Counted from the stretch's first letter, positions 22,638-31,136 are shown. The stretch is DNA of 45,663 nucleotides from Saprospiraceae bacterium (GCA_016787415.1 JAEUUT010000048.1:1-45663); one strand, 5' to 3'. Notes: generated by a model not told the origin, from the sequence alone. Made by a program: numbers and translations.

Positions 22638-24068
22638 TTAGCACAATTGATATTCCGGCGTTGCCATCAGGCGAATCATGGCCGTTTTGATATAACTCGC
22701 CCTGTCGTGCCGATCTGTATATTGTTCGAGCACGTTCAAGGGCACTTTTGCATCCGTTTGCCACAGGTATTCAGCAAGGGCGGGAATAATATTGTTTTCT
22801 TTCAGTCTTGAAAATTGTTTCAGCACTGGTTGCCAGTCTACATCGGCTCCGAGCAAACGCCGTTGATTTGCGTTTTTCATGCCCATTTGTTGATCATCAT
22901 CGTCTTTGGTTTCCACATCCAGATCACCTTTGTCAACGATGAGTTGAGGAATACGAAGCCGAAGCATCAGCGAACTGCTGTCGATCCAGGCTTTTCCGCC
23001 TGGCCATCCCGCTACATTGGGTGGAAAAAAGAGGATTTGATCGAGTGCGCGTTGCAATTTCAACTGGACTTGCGGGTCTTCCAGTTCCATGGGTAGTACG
23101 CGTCGGATACCGATCCAGTATTCTACCGGCGATTTGATATGGTTGCCCATGTTCTCGGGCGCATAAAACCAGTCGCTACGAACGATGTCTTCCAGCAGGC
23201 GCAGGATTTTGTAATCCGATTCGTAAAAACGATCGCCCAGCCACTTAATTCTTTCTTCTGGTATCAGCGTATCGTTTACAAAGAATTTGTATGCCTTGCG
23301 GGCGATGAAATACGCTGTTTCGCGTTTTTCGAGCAAAATATCAATGATGTCGTCGCCATCGAATTTGCCGGTTTTGCCCAATACCGTTTTTTCGTCTTTG
23401 TCGTGGTCGAAGGTCCTGAAAACAAAATCGCCATTGAGTTTGAAATTCCAGCCGGTAAAGGCGCGTGCGGCTTCTTTCACATCGTGCTCGGTATAATGGC
23501 CACGCCCCATAGTGAAAAGTTCCATGACCTCCCTGGCGAAGTTTTCATTGGGATGCTGTTTTTTATTCTGTTGATTGTTTAGAAAAGCAATCATGGCAGC
23601 GCTTTTGGACACGCCTCGCAGCAAGTCGCGAAAATTGCCCAGTGCATTTTGCCGGATAATATGCAGCAATTGCTGCTGGTACAGGATATTGATATTTCGG
23701 CTGGCAAAGTGGCCATGCCAGAAAAGGGCCATTTTTTCACGTAGTTGTGCCTGTGTACGCGTCATTTCTTCCAGCCACAGCAGGTTGAGGTTGCGTAGGT
23801 CGTCTCGGCTTTGCTCGCGGATTCGTTTTTTTTCAGCCTGATCGAGTTCGCGGCGCTCCATACGCCCGATTTCTCCAATGCCCATCAGAAGGCCTTTTAT
23901 TGCGCTGTCGGCAATATCGAAATACTCCGGCTCAATGGCTGAATCGTCTTTCATTTTAGGCCACCACGCGTTTTCAGGCAGTGCGATCCACTTATCCCAA
24001 CTTTGTGTACGCGGCCCGAAGCCCATACGCCAGAGCAAATGTTTGAGTTTTTGCATCTTTTTTTCCAT
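22638..24068 (-). CDS. DUF1800 protein
   Basis: A 476-aa mainly helical protein: KLKHLLWRMGFGP at the N-terminus, REKMALFWHGHFASRNINIL, MIAFLNNQQNKKQHPNENFA followed by REVMELFTMGRGHYTE, the EHDVKEAARAFTGW box, and LFFPPNVAGWPGGKAWIDSS. These are DUF1800 hallmarks. No signal peptide is visible. It is upstream of and presumably cotranscribed with DUF1501. The ATG at 24068 or at 24056 (MQKLKHL) could be the start. The pair is widespread in Bacteroidota and Planctomycetota with no established biochemical role. Confidence 0.9.
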   Translation of the reverse strand: MEKKMQKLKHLLWRMGFGPRTQSWDKWIALPENAWWPKMKDDSAIEPEYFDIADSAIKGLLMGIGEIGRMERRELDQAEKKRIREQSRDDLRNLNLLWLEEMTRTQAQLREKMALFWHGHFASRNINILYQQQLLHIIRQNALGNFRDLLRGVSKSAAMIAFLNNQQNKKQHPNENFAREVMELFTMGRGHYTEHDVKEAARAFTGWNFKLNGDFVFRTFDHDKDEKTVLGKTGKFDGDDIIDILLEKRETAYFIARKAYKFFVNDTLIPEERIKWLGDRFYESDYKILRLLEDIVRSDWFYAPENMGNHIKSPVEYWIGIRRVLPMELEDPQVQLKLQRALDQILFFPPNVAGWPGGKAWIDSSSLMLRLRIPQLIVDKGDLDVETKDDDDQQMGMKNANQRRLLGADVDWQPVLKQFSRLKENNIIPALAEYLWQTDAKVPLNVLEQYTDRHDRASYIKTAMIRLMATPEYQLC

Positions 24069-24547
24069 GTCGTTGTTATAGTCGCGTATGAATGAGCAAT
24101 TACTTGTTTGGTTGTCGGTTGATAAAAGACGACAAAGCAGGCCCGATGTTTAATCCCTTAACGAATGTTTATCATTTGCTCATCTCTCCTTTTTATTGCC
24201 ACAGCGTGGAGCATAGGTGTTTTTACACTAAATGCTTGAAACATGAAATGTTAATCTTGTGACTTTTCGACCAAAAAACGTCCGAAAAGCACCTTTCCCT
24301 AAAAAAACAGGAACTTTTTTCACGCTGCCTCTTGCGCCGAGTATTAACAAAATCTTAAATTGCAGCTCTTTTCATCCAGAAGGGCTGAGCCTATTCCTTC
24401 AGGTGATATTTAATCCTGCCTGGTTTCCGAAAGTTCGGTCAACCCAACCCGGTAATCTGATTGTTCATACATCCTGCTTTTTTAACCCAACAATCGATTT
24501 AGATGTATTCAACAATGAGCGCCGGATTTGATAACAAAAATTTGCGA
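24069..24547. other. Intergenic spacer between DUF1800 and RsbW-like genes
   Basis: A divergent spacer of about 430-480 bases, depending on the start used downstream. It holds a 7-bp dyad CTTTTCG/CGAAAAG (24263-24269/24283-24289) and AT-rich stretches. No TAnnTTTG box with good spacing, no small ORF and no RNA gene was recognised. Confidence 0.45.
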
Positions 24548-24952
24548 ATGAGCGACTTACACACGAATCTTACCCTTACGTCCGATCCCCAAAGTGTATC
24601 CAGAGTCGAACCATTTGTACATGACGTAGCAACGCGCTACAAACTTTCATCATGCACTCATGGCAATATCCTTGTCAGCCTCACAGAAGCAGTTACAAAT
24701 GCCATTCTTCATGGAAACGGTGGCGACTGTTCGAAAACAGTGAGTATTTCCCTTCGCCATCAGAGAGACGCGCTTTCCATCCGCGTTTCGGATGAAGGCC
24801 CAGGGTTCGACCCACAAGATGTACCGGATCCCACTAATTCTGAATGTTTGGATAAATGCGGCGGCCGGGGAATTTTTCTAATGCGCAACCTGAGCGACGA
24901 ATGTCGGTTTACGCGCGGAGGCAGTACCGTTGAAATGCGTTTCAAAATATAG
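24548..24952 (+). CDS. RsbW-like anti-sigma / serine kinase (HATPase_c_2)
   Basis: A GHKL-type ATP-binding regulatory protein of 134 aa from ATG 24548 (MSDLHTNLTL); ATGs at 24503 and 24515 would add 15 or 11 residues. ATP-binding boxes are present: N box ILVSLTEAVTNAILHGNGG, G1 box VSDEGPGFDP and G2 box GGRGIFLMRNLSDE. RsbW-type kinases bind a sigma factor and phosphorylate an anti-anti-sigma factor (RsbV/STAS). No STAS, RsbU-type phosphatase or sigma gene lies nearby. It is closed by a hairpin at 24986-25007. Confidence 0.87.
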   Translation: MSDLHTNLTLTSDPQSVSRVEPFVHDVATRYKLSSCTHGNILVSLTEAVTNAILHGNGGDCSKTVSISLRHQRDALSIRVSDEGPGFDPQDVPDPTNSECLDKCGGRGIFLMRNLSDECRFTRGGSTVEMRFKI

Positions 24953-24985
24953 GATTACTGCCAGTGCTTTTTGAATTCAATCTTT

Positions 24986-25007
24986 AATCGGGGGTTCCCG
25001 ATTTTCA
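24986..25007 (+). terminator. Small hairpin after RsbW-like gene
   Basis: AATCGGG-GGTT-CCCGATT with a following TTCATTTT. It is 34 bases after the stop. Confidence 0.6.
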
Positions 25008-25015
25008 TTTTCGAT

Positions 25016-25070
25016 AAAACATGAGCTATCACTCCGTTGTCAGCGGGATTTGTGGTGGCTCATGTTTTTT
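25016..25070 (+). terminator. Long hairpin terminator with AACATGAG arms
   Basis: AAACATGAGCTATCAC pairs along its whole length with GTGGTGGCTCATGTTT in RNA (three G-U or altered positions), followed by TTTT. The outer arm AACATGAG/CTCATGTT is shared with the terminator at 10166-10206. It stands 34 bases before the ybeY start. Confidence 0.7.
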
Positions 25071-25103
25071 ATTTAATGTTACCAATTACCGCCCAGTCTG
25101 GTT

Positions 25104-25574
25104 ATGGAATTTCCGGAATTTCCCACTGATGAAACACCTGAAGGGAACGAGGTGTTTTTTCATTTTGAAGATGTTCAATTTGACATCCCTGACGAACCGC
25201 TCATCAAGGAATGGCTGATCGATGTGGCCCGACAAGAAGACACACCTTTTTATGAGGTAAACTATATTTTTTGCTCGGATGAGTATTTGCGCCAAGTCAA
25301 CATCGAATACCTCGACCACGATTACTACACTGACATTATTACTTTCCCTCAGGAAGAAGATGCTGTATACGGCGACATGTATATCAGTTCGGAACGTGTC
25401 GTTGAAAATGCACAAAACAATGGTGTTTCTTTCCAGCAGGAGTTATGCCGTGTCATGGTACACGGGGTGCTTCACATGATCGGATACGGTGATAAAACTC
25501 CGGAGGAAGAAAAGACGATGCGCGAAAAGGAAAACGTTTACTTACAGTTGCTGGCCGGCAAACTACACAACTAA
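25104..25574 (+). CDS. ybeY: rRNA maturation endoribonuclease YbeY
   Basis: A 156-aa metal-dependent RNase for 16S rRNA 3'-end processing and ribosome quality control. It has the strand YYTDIITFPQ (family: DVLSFP) and the zinc box HGVLHMIGYGDK. The canonical box is HGxLHLxGYDH; the third ligand His is absent here (GYGDK). As far as I recall, Bacteroidota YbeY proteins often read GYKDK, so this is lineage-typical rather than damage. ATG 25104 gives a start close to the family N-terminus. It is 30 bases ahead of the OmpA/PD40 gene and may be cotranscribed with it. Confidence 0.92.
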   Translation: MEFPEFPTDETPEGNEVFFHFEDVQFDIPDEPLIKEWLIDVARQEDTPFYEVNYIFCSDEYLRQVNIEYLDHDYYTDIITFPQEEDAVYGDMYISSERVVENAQNNGVSFQQELCRVMVHGVLHMIGYGDKTPEEEKTMREKENVYLQLLAGKLHN

Positions 25575-25604
25575 CCCCGGGCTGGCTCCTTCATTTACAG
25601 GTGT

Positions 25605-27251
25605 ATGACTTTAGTTCAGATGACCCGGATTTTTTGGTTTTGGATAGCCTTCGTCTGCATGACTGGCACTGTGTATTCACAGGATTTTATCCTGGAAAAA
25701 CTACCCGATTTTATCAATTCAGCGTACGAGGAAATTTCCCCTGTACCGGGCAGGGATGGCAAAACCCTGTTTTTTACAAGAGTAGGGTACCCGGAGTTCG
25801 ACCACACGTTGCTTATTGATTCCGTCGATCAGTATAAAGAACTTTCTGCCACCGCCTACAATACGCTGCTGGCACAAGTGTACACGGAAATCAATGGAAA
25901 AACGGTGTCCAACCCGGTTCGTTCCGGCTTCAACCAGGATATATGGATGGCACAGGGCGACTCTGTCGGGCAGTTCGTCAAAGTCTTGCACCCGGGATTC
26001 CCTTTAAACAATGCCTTACCCAACAGCCTCGTTGCCGCTACCCCTACGCCGGGCGCTTATTATGTTATCAACCAATATCCCCGTCGTGGCGGTTTGAGTA
26101 AAGGGTTTTCTGTGATTCAGCAGAATCCGGATAGTACAGGGGGCTGGTCTTTACCCGAACCTGTAGAAATCAAAGACTATTACACCATCACTTCAGATGT
26201 AAGCCTAACCATGAGTTTCGACGGAAAAGTGCTCATCCTGTCGGCAACCCGGTTCGACTCAAAGGATATGGACCTGTACGTGTGCTTCCGCGAAGGCAAA
26301 CACCAATGGAGTGCCCCGCAGCACCTGGGTTATCTGGTAAATTCTGTGCGCCGAGAAACAACGCCGTTTTTATCTGAAGACAACGAGACCTTGTTCTTTT
26401 CGTCTAACCGTGGAGAAAGTTCGGGCGGCAATGACATCTTCATGTGCAAACGGCTGGACGATACCTGGGTACATTGGACGACGCCTGTACGCCTTATTGA
26501 ACCTATTAACTCAGCGGCTGACGAAAGCCAGCCCTATTTCAACATGACTTCTGGATACTTGTATTTTACTTCACGACGGGGTGGAAACAGTGATATTTAT
26601 CGGGTTCAGATAGCGCCACCCCAGCCCACCGAAATTGAAGTGATCGGCCGCGTCTTAAACAGAAAGACTGGCGCCCTGATGAAAAACGTGAGCGTACAAT
26701 ATGGCACTGCCGACAACAGCGAACCCTCACATAGTATCCGTTCTGACAATGGTGCGTTTCGACTGAAGATACCAAAGGGTATTGCATTTGCAATTACACC
26801 TTCCAAACCGGCATTCTGGGGCGAAACAGATACCATCATGTTTCGCCGCGACCATTATTATTTCCAGGAGCATTACATTGATCTTTATCTGGATCCGGCA
26901 GAAGTAAACGAGCGAATTCCCCTGCACGCAATCTTTTTCCAGCAATCCAAGGCACTTATTCTGGAGAGTTCGTATCCGGAACTGGAGCGTTTGTATGCCG
27001 TATTGCAGGAGAATCCGGCACTGGAAATTCGTATTGAAGGCCATACCGACAATGTAGGAAAAGCAGAAGACCTGCTCCGTTTATCTGAAGAACGGGCTGC
27101 TGCCATACGAGATTACCTTATTCAGAAAGGAGTTGCGTCGGGGCGGATAAGTATTGTAGGGCATGGGCCCAAATACCCTTTGACTGATAACACGACCGAT
27201 GACCTGCGTCGGCAAAACCGCCGTGTAGAAATTGTCATCACAAAAATATAG
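25605..27251 (+). CDS. OmpA-family protein with PD40 beta-propeller (PorE-like)
   Basis: A 548-aa cell-envelope protein. The signal peptide lies in the first 26 residues (an inner ATG at residue 6 is also possible). WD40-like PD40 repeats occupy about 35-330 (for example GKTLFFTRVGYPEF, DVSLTMSFDGKVLILSA, FLSEDNETLFFSSNRGESSG, GYLYFTSRRGGNSDIYRV). A carboxypeptidase-regulatory-like sandwich is at about 345-420 and a C-terminal OmpA domain at 440-548 (IRIEGHTDNVG, LSEERAAAIRDYLIQKGV, RRQNRRVEIVI) binds peptidoglycan. This is the domain set of T9SS PorE except that an N-terminal TPR is missing, so a T9SS envelope-linker role is only a possibility. Confidence 0.85.
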   Translation: MTLVQMTRIFWFWIAFVCMTGTVYSQDFILEKLPDFINSAYEEISPVPGRDGKTLFFTRVGYPEFDHTLLIDSVDQYKELSATAYNTLLAQVYTEINGKTVSNPVRSGFNQDIWMAQGDSVGQFVKVLHPGFPLNNALPNSLVAATPTPGAYYVINQYPRRGGLSKGFSVIQQNPDSTGGWSLPEPVEIKDYYTITSDVSLTMSFDGKVLILSATRFDSKDMDLYVCFREGKHQWSAPQHLGYLVNSVRRETTPFLSEDNETLFFSSNRGESSGGNDIFMCKRLDDTWVHWTTPVRLIEPINSAADESQPYFNMTSGYLYFTSRRGGNSDIYRVQIAPPQPTEIEVIGRVLNRKTGALMKNVSVQYGTADNSEPSHSIRSDNGAFRLKIPKGIAFAITPSKPAFWGETDTIMFRRDHYYFQEHYIDLYLDPAEVNERIPLHAIFFQQSKALILESSYPELERLYAVLQENPALEIRIEGHTDNVGKAEDLLRLSEERAAAIRDYLIQKGVASGRISIVGHGPKYPLTDNTTDDLRRQNRRVEIVITKI

Positions 27252-27322
27252 CGCTCGCTTGCCCGCACCAGATTTACCTTTTCATTGCACTTCATTCATT
27301 CAGTAAAAAACGAATCGTACCC

Positions 27323-28624
27323 ATGCAGTTTTACAGTACCAACACCCCTGCCCTGCGCGCAAGTTTGCAAGAAGCCATATTCAAAGGTTTGCCCGACGAT
27401 AATGGTCTTTATATGCCCGTTGAAATTCCACGTCTGCCGGATTCGTTTTTAAAAAACCTGGGCAACTATTCTTTTCAGGAAATTGCTTTTGAGGTAGCCA
27501 ATGCACTTTTACATGAAGACATCCCTGCTAATGATTTAAAGAAGATCATTGATACCGCCATTGATTTCCCGGCGCCGGTAGTACAACTGGATGATAACAC
27601 CTGCGTACTGGAATTATTTCACGGGCCGTCTTTGGCCTTCAAGGATTTTGGAGCGCGTTTCATGGCGCAAACCATGTCGTATTTTAACCGTTCGGAGGAC
27701 AAACAGTTGGTCATCCTGGTAGCCACATCCGGCGACACAGGCGGGGCAGTGGCCGCCGGGTTTTACAAAACACCGGGCATCCAGGTAGTGATCCTGTACC
27801 CTTCCGGCAAAGTAAGCCCCTTGCAGGAAAAGCAACTTACGGCCCTGGGGCATAATATCACCGCGCTGGAAATAGATGGTACTTTCGACGACTGCCAGGC
27901 ACTGGTGAAAAAAGCCTTTCTGGATCAGGAAGTAACACGTTCGGTGCGTCTCAGTTCGGCCAATAGTATCAATATCGCCAGGCTTATTCCGCAGTCATTC
28001 TACTACTTCGAGGCATACAAACAGGTTGTGCATCAAGGCAGGCCTGTCGTTTTTTCGGTACCTTCTGGCAACTTCGGCAACCTTACCGCAGGACTTCTGG
28101 CTCAAAAAATGGGATTACCTATTGAGCATTTTATTGCGGCTACCAATGCCAATGACGTTGTGCCTGAATACCTGAACACAGGCGCCTACACTCCCCGGCC
28201 ATCTCAACGCACTTTATCGAACGCTATGGATGTAGGTGCGCCTTCCAACTTTGCTCGCATGCTCGACCTGTATTGTTCCACGTGGAACAATATGCGGAAC
28301 GACATCAGCGGCTATGGATTTAGCGATGCAGCCACAGTGGAGGCCATGAAAGAAATACATACAAAGTACAACTACGTGATTGACCCGCACGGCGCTGTAG
28401 GCTACCTGGCACTAAAGAAGTACCAGGAGTCACATCCCGATCACTTAGGTATCATACTGGAAACAGCCCATCCTTCCAAGTTTATAGAAGACGTGGAAAG
28501 TATTCTGGAAAAACAAGTACCCATTCCTGAAAGGCTGGCGGTGTTGCACGATGCACAGAAAGTGTCGGTAAATCTGAGTACACAATACGACAACTTCAAG
28601 ACCTGGTTGCTGGAGCACTTTTAA
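27323..28624 (+). CDS. thrC: Threonine synthase
   Basis: A 433-aa PLP enzyme converting O-phosphohomoserine to threonine. PLP lysine is in FHGPSLAFKDFGARFM; the phosphate/PLP loops are VATSGDTGGAVAAGF and PSGNFGNLTAG. Other conserved parts are STNTPALRASLQEAIFKGLP at the N-terminus and IDPHGAVGYLAL near the end. Length is standard for the short (type 1) class. It is monocistronic, with a parS-like 22-bp palindrome inside (28271-28292, encoding YCSTWNN) and a 36-bp parS-containing palindrome after the stop. Confidence 0.96.
   Translation: MQFYSTNTPALRASLQEAIFKGLPDDNGLYMPVEIPRLPDSFLKNLGNYSFQEIAFEVANALLHEDIPANDLKKIIDTAIDFPAPVVQLDDNTCVLELFHGPSLAFKDFGARFMAQTMSYFNRSEDKQLVILVATSGDTGGAVAAGFYKTPGIQVVILYPSGKVSPLQEKQLTALGHNITALEIDGTFDDCQALVKKAFLDQEVTRSVRLSSANSINIARLIPQSFYYFEAYKQVVHQGRPVVFSVPSGNFGNLTAGLLAQKMGLPIEHFIAATNANDVVPEYLNTGAYTPRPSQRTLSNAMDVGAPSNFARMLDLYCSTWNNMRNDISGYGFSDAATVEAMKEIHTKYNYVIDPHGAVGYLALKKYQESHPDHLGIILETAHPSKFIEDVESILEKQVPIPERLAVLHDAQKVSVNLSTQYDNFKTWLLEHF
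28274..28289. promoter_or_regulatory. parS-like ParB-binding site 2 (in thrC)
   Basis: TGTTCCACGTGGAACA, a perfectly symmetric 16-mer centred in a 22-bp perfect palindrome (28271-28292). The GTTCCACGTGGAAC form is used as parS in other bacteria such as Pseudomonas. Confidence 0.85.
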
Positions 28625-28687
28625 AGTGTATCTGAAAACCATGCCGTCTTATCCCTTGTTTTAATTGCCGGGATGCAATAAGACAAC

Positions 28688-28723
28688 ACGCTTTCAATGT
28701 TCCACGTGGAACATTGAAAGCGT
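28688..28723. promoter_or_regulatory. parS-like site 3 in a 36-bp perfect palindrome after thrC
   Basis: An 18+18 perfect palindrome with no spacer whose centre (28698-28713) is TGTTCCACGTGGAACA, identical to site 2. Outer arms read ACGCTTTCAA/TTGAAAGCGT and are followed by seven As. It lies in the thrC-lpd gap 64 bases after the thrC stop, so it may also fold as a hairpin at the end of the thrC transcript. Confidence 0.85.
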
Positions 28724-28765
28724 AAAAAAAACTGTCCATGTTCCTTGAAGTAGCGGCATCTCCCC

Positions 28766-28773
28766 TACTTTTG
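28766..28773 (+). promoter_or_regulatory. Promoter of lpd
   Basis: TACTTTTG (-7, TAnnTTTG) with TTG at 28745-28747 and an 18-base spacer. A leader of about 55 bases would precede ATG 28836. Confidence 0.7.
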
Positions 28774-28835
28774 CGGGACTCTTCAAAACACCATTCCATA
28801 CCAAACCTGTTCCACCACTCTAATAATTTTCACAC

Positions 28836-30236
28836 ATGACATACGACGTTACCGTCATCGGCTCAGGGCCGGGAGGATATGTTGCTGCTATTCGTTGCGC
28901 CCAATTGGGAATGAAAACTGCCTTGATTGAACGATACACTGTACTCGGTGGCACTTGCCTGAATGTGGGTTGCATTCCTTCAAAGGCATTGCTGGATTCC
29001 TCCGAGCATTTTCACAATGCCGATAAAACTTTCAAAACACATGGCATTACCATAAAGGATTTGAAAGTAGATATGCCTCAAATGATCAAGCGCAAAAAAG
29101 ATGTTGTGCTCGAAAACAATAAAGGCATTGAGTTTTTGATGAAGAAAAATAAGATCGATGTCTATCACGGACATGGTTCTTTCATCAATAAAAATCGTAT
29201 CCGTATTACCTCTCAGGAAATTACGGAAATCGATACGGAGCGTGTCATCATTGCTACGGGTTCAAAGCCTATTGTGCCGGCTGCTTTTAACTATGACAAG
29301 CAAAGGGTCATCACTTCTACCGAAGCACTCAATCTGGAAAAGGTACCTGGCAGCATGGTGATTATCGGCGGTGGCGTAATCGGTCTCGAACTTGGAAGTG
29401 TGTATGCCCGACTGGGTACAGAGGTGCATGTAGTGGAATATCTGGATCGCATCATCGCAGGCATGGACGCCGACTGCAGCCGCGAACTTCAAAAAAGTTT
29501 GAAAGGGTTGGGAATGCAGTTTCATCTCCGGCATGCCGTCACCGAAGTGACACCATCCAAAACGAAAGTAAAGGTGGTAGCGAAAAGCCGCGACGATGAA
29601 TCCAAAACGCTTTCCTGGAATGTCGACTACTGCCTGGTTGCGATTGGCCGCCGACCTTACACCGACAACCTGGGGCTTGAAAATATCGGTATCACCCTGG
29701 ATGAAAAAGGCCGCATTCCGGTAGACCAACATTTGCAAACTTCCGTGCCCGGTGTGTACGCAATTGGCGACGTGATCCAGGGAGCCATGCTGGCGCACAA
29801 AGCAGAAGAAGAAGGTGTATTTGTAGCCGAAACAATGGTCGGCCAAAAACCGCACATTAACTACAACCTGATACCTGGCGTGGTATATACCTGGCCAGAG
29901 GTGGCAAGCGTAGGTTATACGGAAGAACAATTGAAAGAAATGGGGACGCCTTACAAGCCCGGAAAATTCCCATTTCGTGCATTGGGCCGCGCCCGCGCTT
30001 CGATGGACCTGGATGGCATGGTGAAGGTGCTGGCACACAAAGAAACCGATGAAATTCTCGGCGTCCACATTGTAGGCGCTCGTGCAGCCGATATGATTGC
30101 AGAAGCCGTAGCCCTGATGGAATTCCGTGCATCCGCAGAAGATGCTGCTCGGATGAGCCATGCACATCCAACTTACACCGAGGCTTTCAAAGAGGCTTGC
30201 CTGGCTGCGACAGCCAACAGGCCTATTCACGTGTAA
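28836..30236 (+). CDS. lpdA: Dihydrolipoyl dehydrogenase (E3)
   Basis: A 466-aa FAD/NAD flavoprotein that re-oxidises dihydrolipoamide of 2-oxo-acid dehydrogenase complexes or the glycine cleavage system. FAD-binding VTVIGSGPGGYVAAIRCAQL, redox disulfide GGTCLNVGCIPSKAL, NAD fold VIIGGGVIGLELGSVYARLG, second FAD motif VYAIGDVIQGAMLAHKAEEE and the C-terminal catalytic base pair HAHPTYTEA (H...E) are all present. No E1/E2 genes are adjacent. The stop lies in a small GCCTATT/AATAGGC dyad, and a bidirectional terminator follows. Confidence 0.97.
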   Translation: MTYDVTVIGSGPGGYVAAIRCAQLGMKTALIERYTVLGGTCLNVGCIPSKALLDSSEHFHNADKTFKTHGITIKDLKVDMPQMIKRKKDVVLENNKGIEFLMKKNKIDVYHGHGSFINKNRIRITSQEITEIDTERVIIATGSKPIVPAAFNYDKQRVITSTEALNLEKVPGSMVIIGGGVIGLELGSVYARLGTEVHVVEYLDRIIAGMDADCSRELQKSLKGLGMQFHLRHAVTEVTPSKTKVKVVAKSRDDESKTLSWNVDYCLVAIGRRPYTDNLGLENIGITLDEKGRIPVDQHLQTSVPGVYAIGDVIQGAMLAHKAEEEGVFVAETMVGQKPHINYNLIPGVVYTWPEVASVGYTEEQLKEMGTPYKPGKFPFRALGRARASMDLDGMVKVLAHKETDEILGVHIVGARAADMIAEAVALMEFRASAEDAARMSHAHPTYTEAFKEACLAATANRPIHV

Positions 30237-30272
30237 ATAGGCATAATCTATTGATTATCAATCACATATGAC

Positions 30273-30309
30273 AAAAAAAGCGATTCACGGGCTCGTGAAT
30301 CGCTTTTTT
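30273..30309. terminator. Bidirectional terminator between lpd and hydrolase
   Basis: A-rich run, GCGATTCACG-GGCT-CGTGAATCGC perfect stem, T-rich run. The A and T tracts flanking the stem make it serve both convergent genes. Confidence 0.9.
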
Positions 30310-30331
30310 ATTATACTTAAAACATTGGAAA

Positions 30332-31111
30332 TCAGGCAACTGTATTCTTTTCCGATACTTCTTTTAAAAATCCGTCGAGAATAGCATTAAAGTCATCCGG
30401 TTTTTCCATCATGGGGGCATGGCCGCATTCGTCGAGGAAGTATAGGCGGGAATCAGAAATGAGTTCGTGAAATTTTTCTCCTACGAACGGCGGCGTGACA
30501 GCATCCTGCTTGCCCCAGATAAGCAAGGTAGGCGCTTTTATATTGTGCAATTTATCGCCCAGGTTATGGCGTACAGCCGACTTGGCGGTTGCCACTACAC
30601 GGATGGCTTTGTTGCGGTCGTTGACAATATCAAACACCTCATCGACCAGTTCCTTACTGGCAACAGCCGGATCGTAAAATGTTTCGGCAGTTTTGTTTTT
30701 GATGTATTCGTAATCACCTCGTTTCGGGAAGGCCGTACCGAAGGCGCTTTCAAATAATCCGGAACTGCCGGTAAGCGTAACAGATGCGATACGCTCAGGA
30801 TGAGCCACAGCATACAACAAAGCGACGTGCCCGCCCAGGGAATTGCCCAAAAGATGCACCTTGTCATATCCTTTGTATTCCACAAATTTGGTAGTGAAAT
30901 CAACCAGCCCCATAACGGATACCTGAAAAATAGGCATCTCGTAAATAGGCAGCAGCGGCACTACCACGTTGTAGCGATCTGAAAAATGATCGATGATTCC
31001 CTGAAAATTGCTCAATGCTCCAAACAATCCGTGCAGGAGAAGCAATGTTTCGCCCTGTGTTCCGGATTCGATATAACGGAAACCGTTTTCTTCTTTAGTT
31101 GATAAAGTCAT
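30332..31111 (-). CDS. Alpha/beta-fold hydrolase
   Basis: A 259-aa serine hydrolase. Oxyanion loop ETLLLLHGLFGALSNF, nucleophile elbow GNSLGGH, acid in LIWGKQDAVTP and base in DECGHAPMMEKPDDF are all in place. The cap region (residues about 125-185) is unlike well-known specific families, so substrate is unknown; general esterase or C-C hydrolase chemistry is likely. It has no signal peptide. Its promoter box is at 31137-31144. Confidence 0.88.
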   Translation of the reverse strand: MTLSTKEENGFRYIESGTQGETLLLLHGLFGALSNFQGIIDHFSDRYNVVVPLLPIYEMPIFQVSVMGLVDFTTKFVEYKGYDKVHLLGNSLGGHVALLYAVAHPERIASVTLTGSSGLFESAFGTAFPKRGDYEYIKNKTAETFYDPAVASKELVDEVFDIVNDRNKAIRVVATAKSAVRHNLGDKLHNIKAPTLLIWGKQDAVTPPFVGEKFHELISDSRLYFLDECGHAPMMEKPDDFNAILDGFLKEVSEKNTVA

Positions 31112-31136
31112 TCGTTGTGGTTCGATATAAGATGTG

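Noticed and set aside
29262..30230. 322-aa minus-strand open frame
   Set aside because: Shadow of lpd; composition rich in H, C and F as usual for antisense frames.
30222..30245. CACGTG at the lpd stop (TATTCACGTGTAAATA) as a fourth parS
   Set aside because: Only the central hexamer is shared; flanks do not fit GTTNCACGTGNAAC and the bases are the HV-stop codons of lpd.
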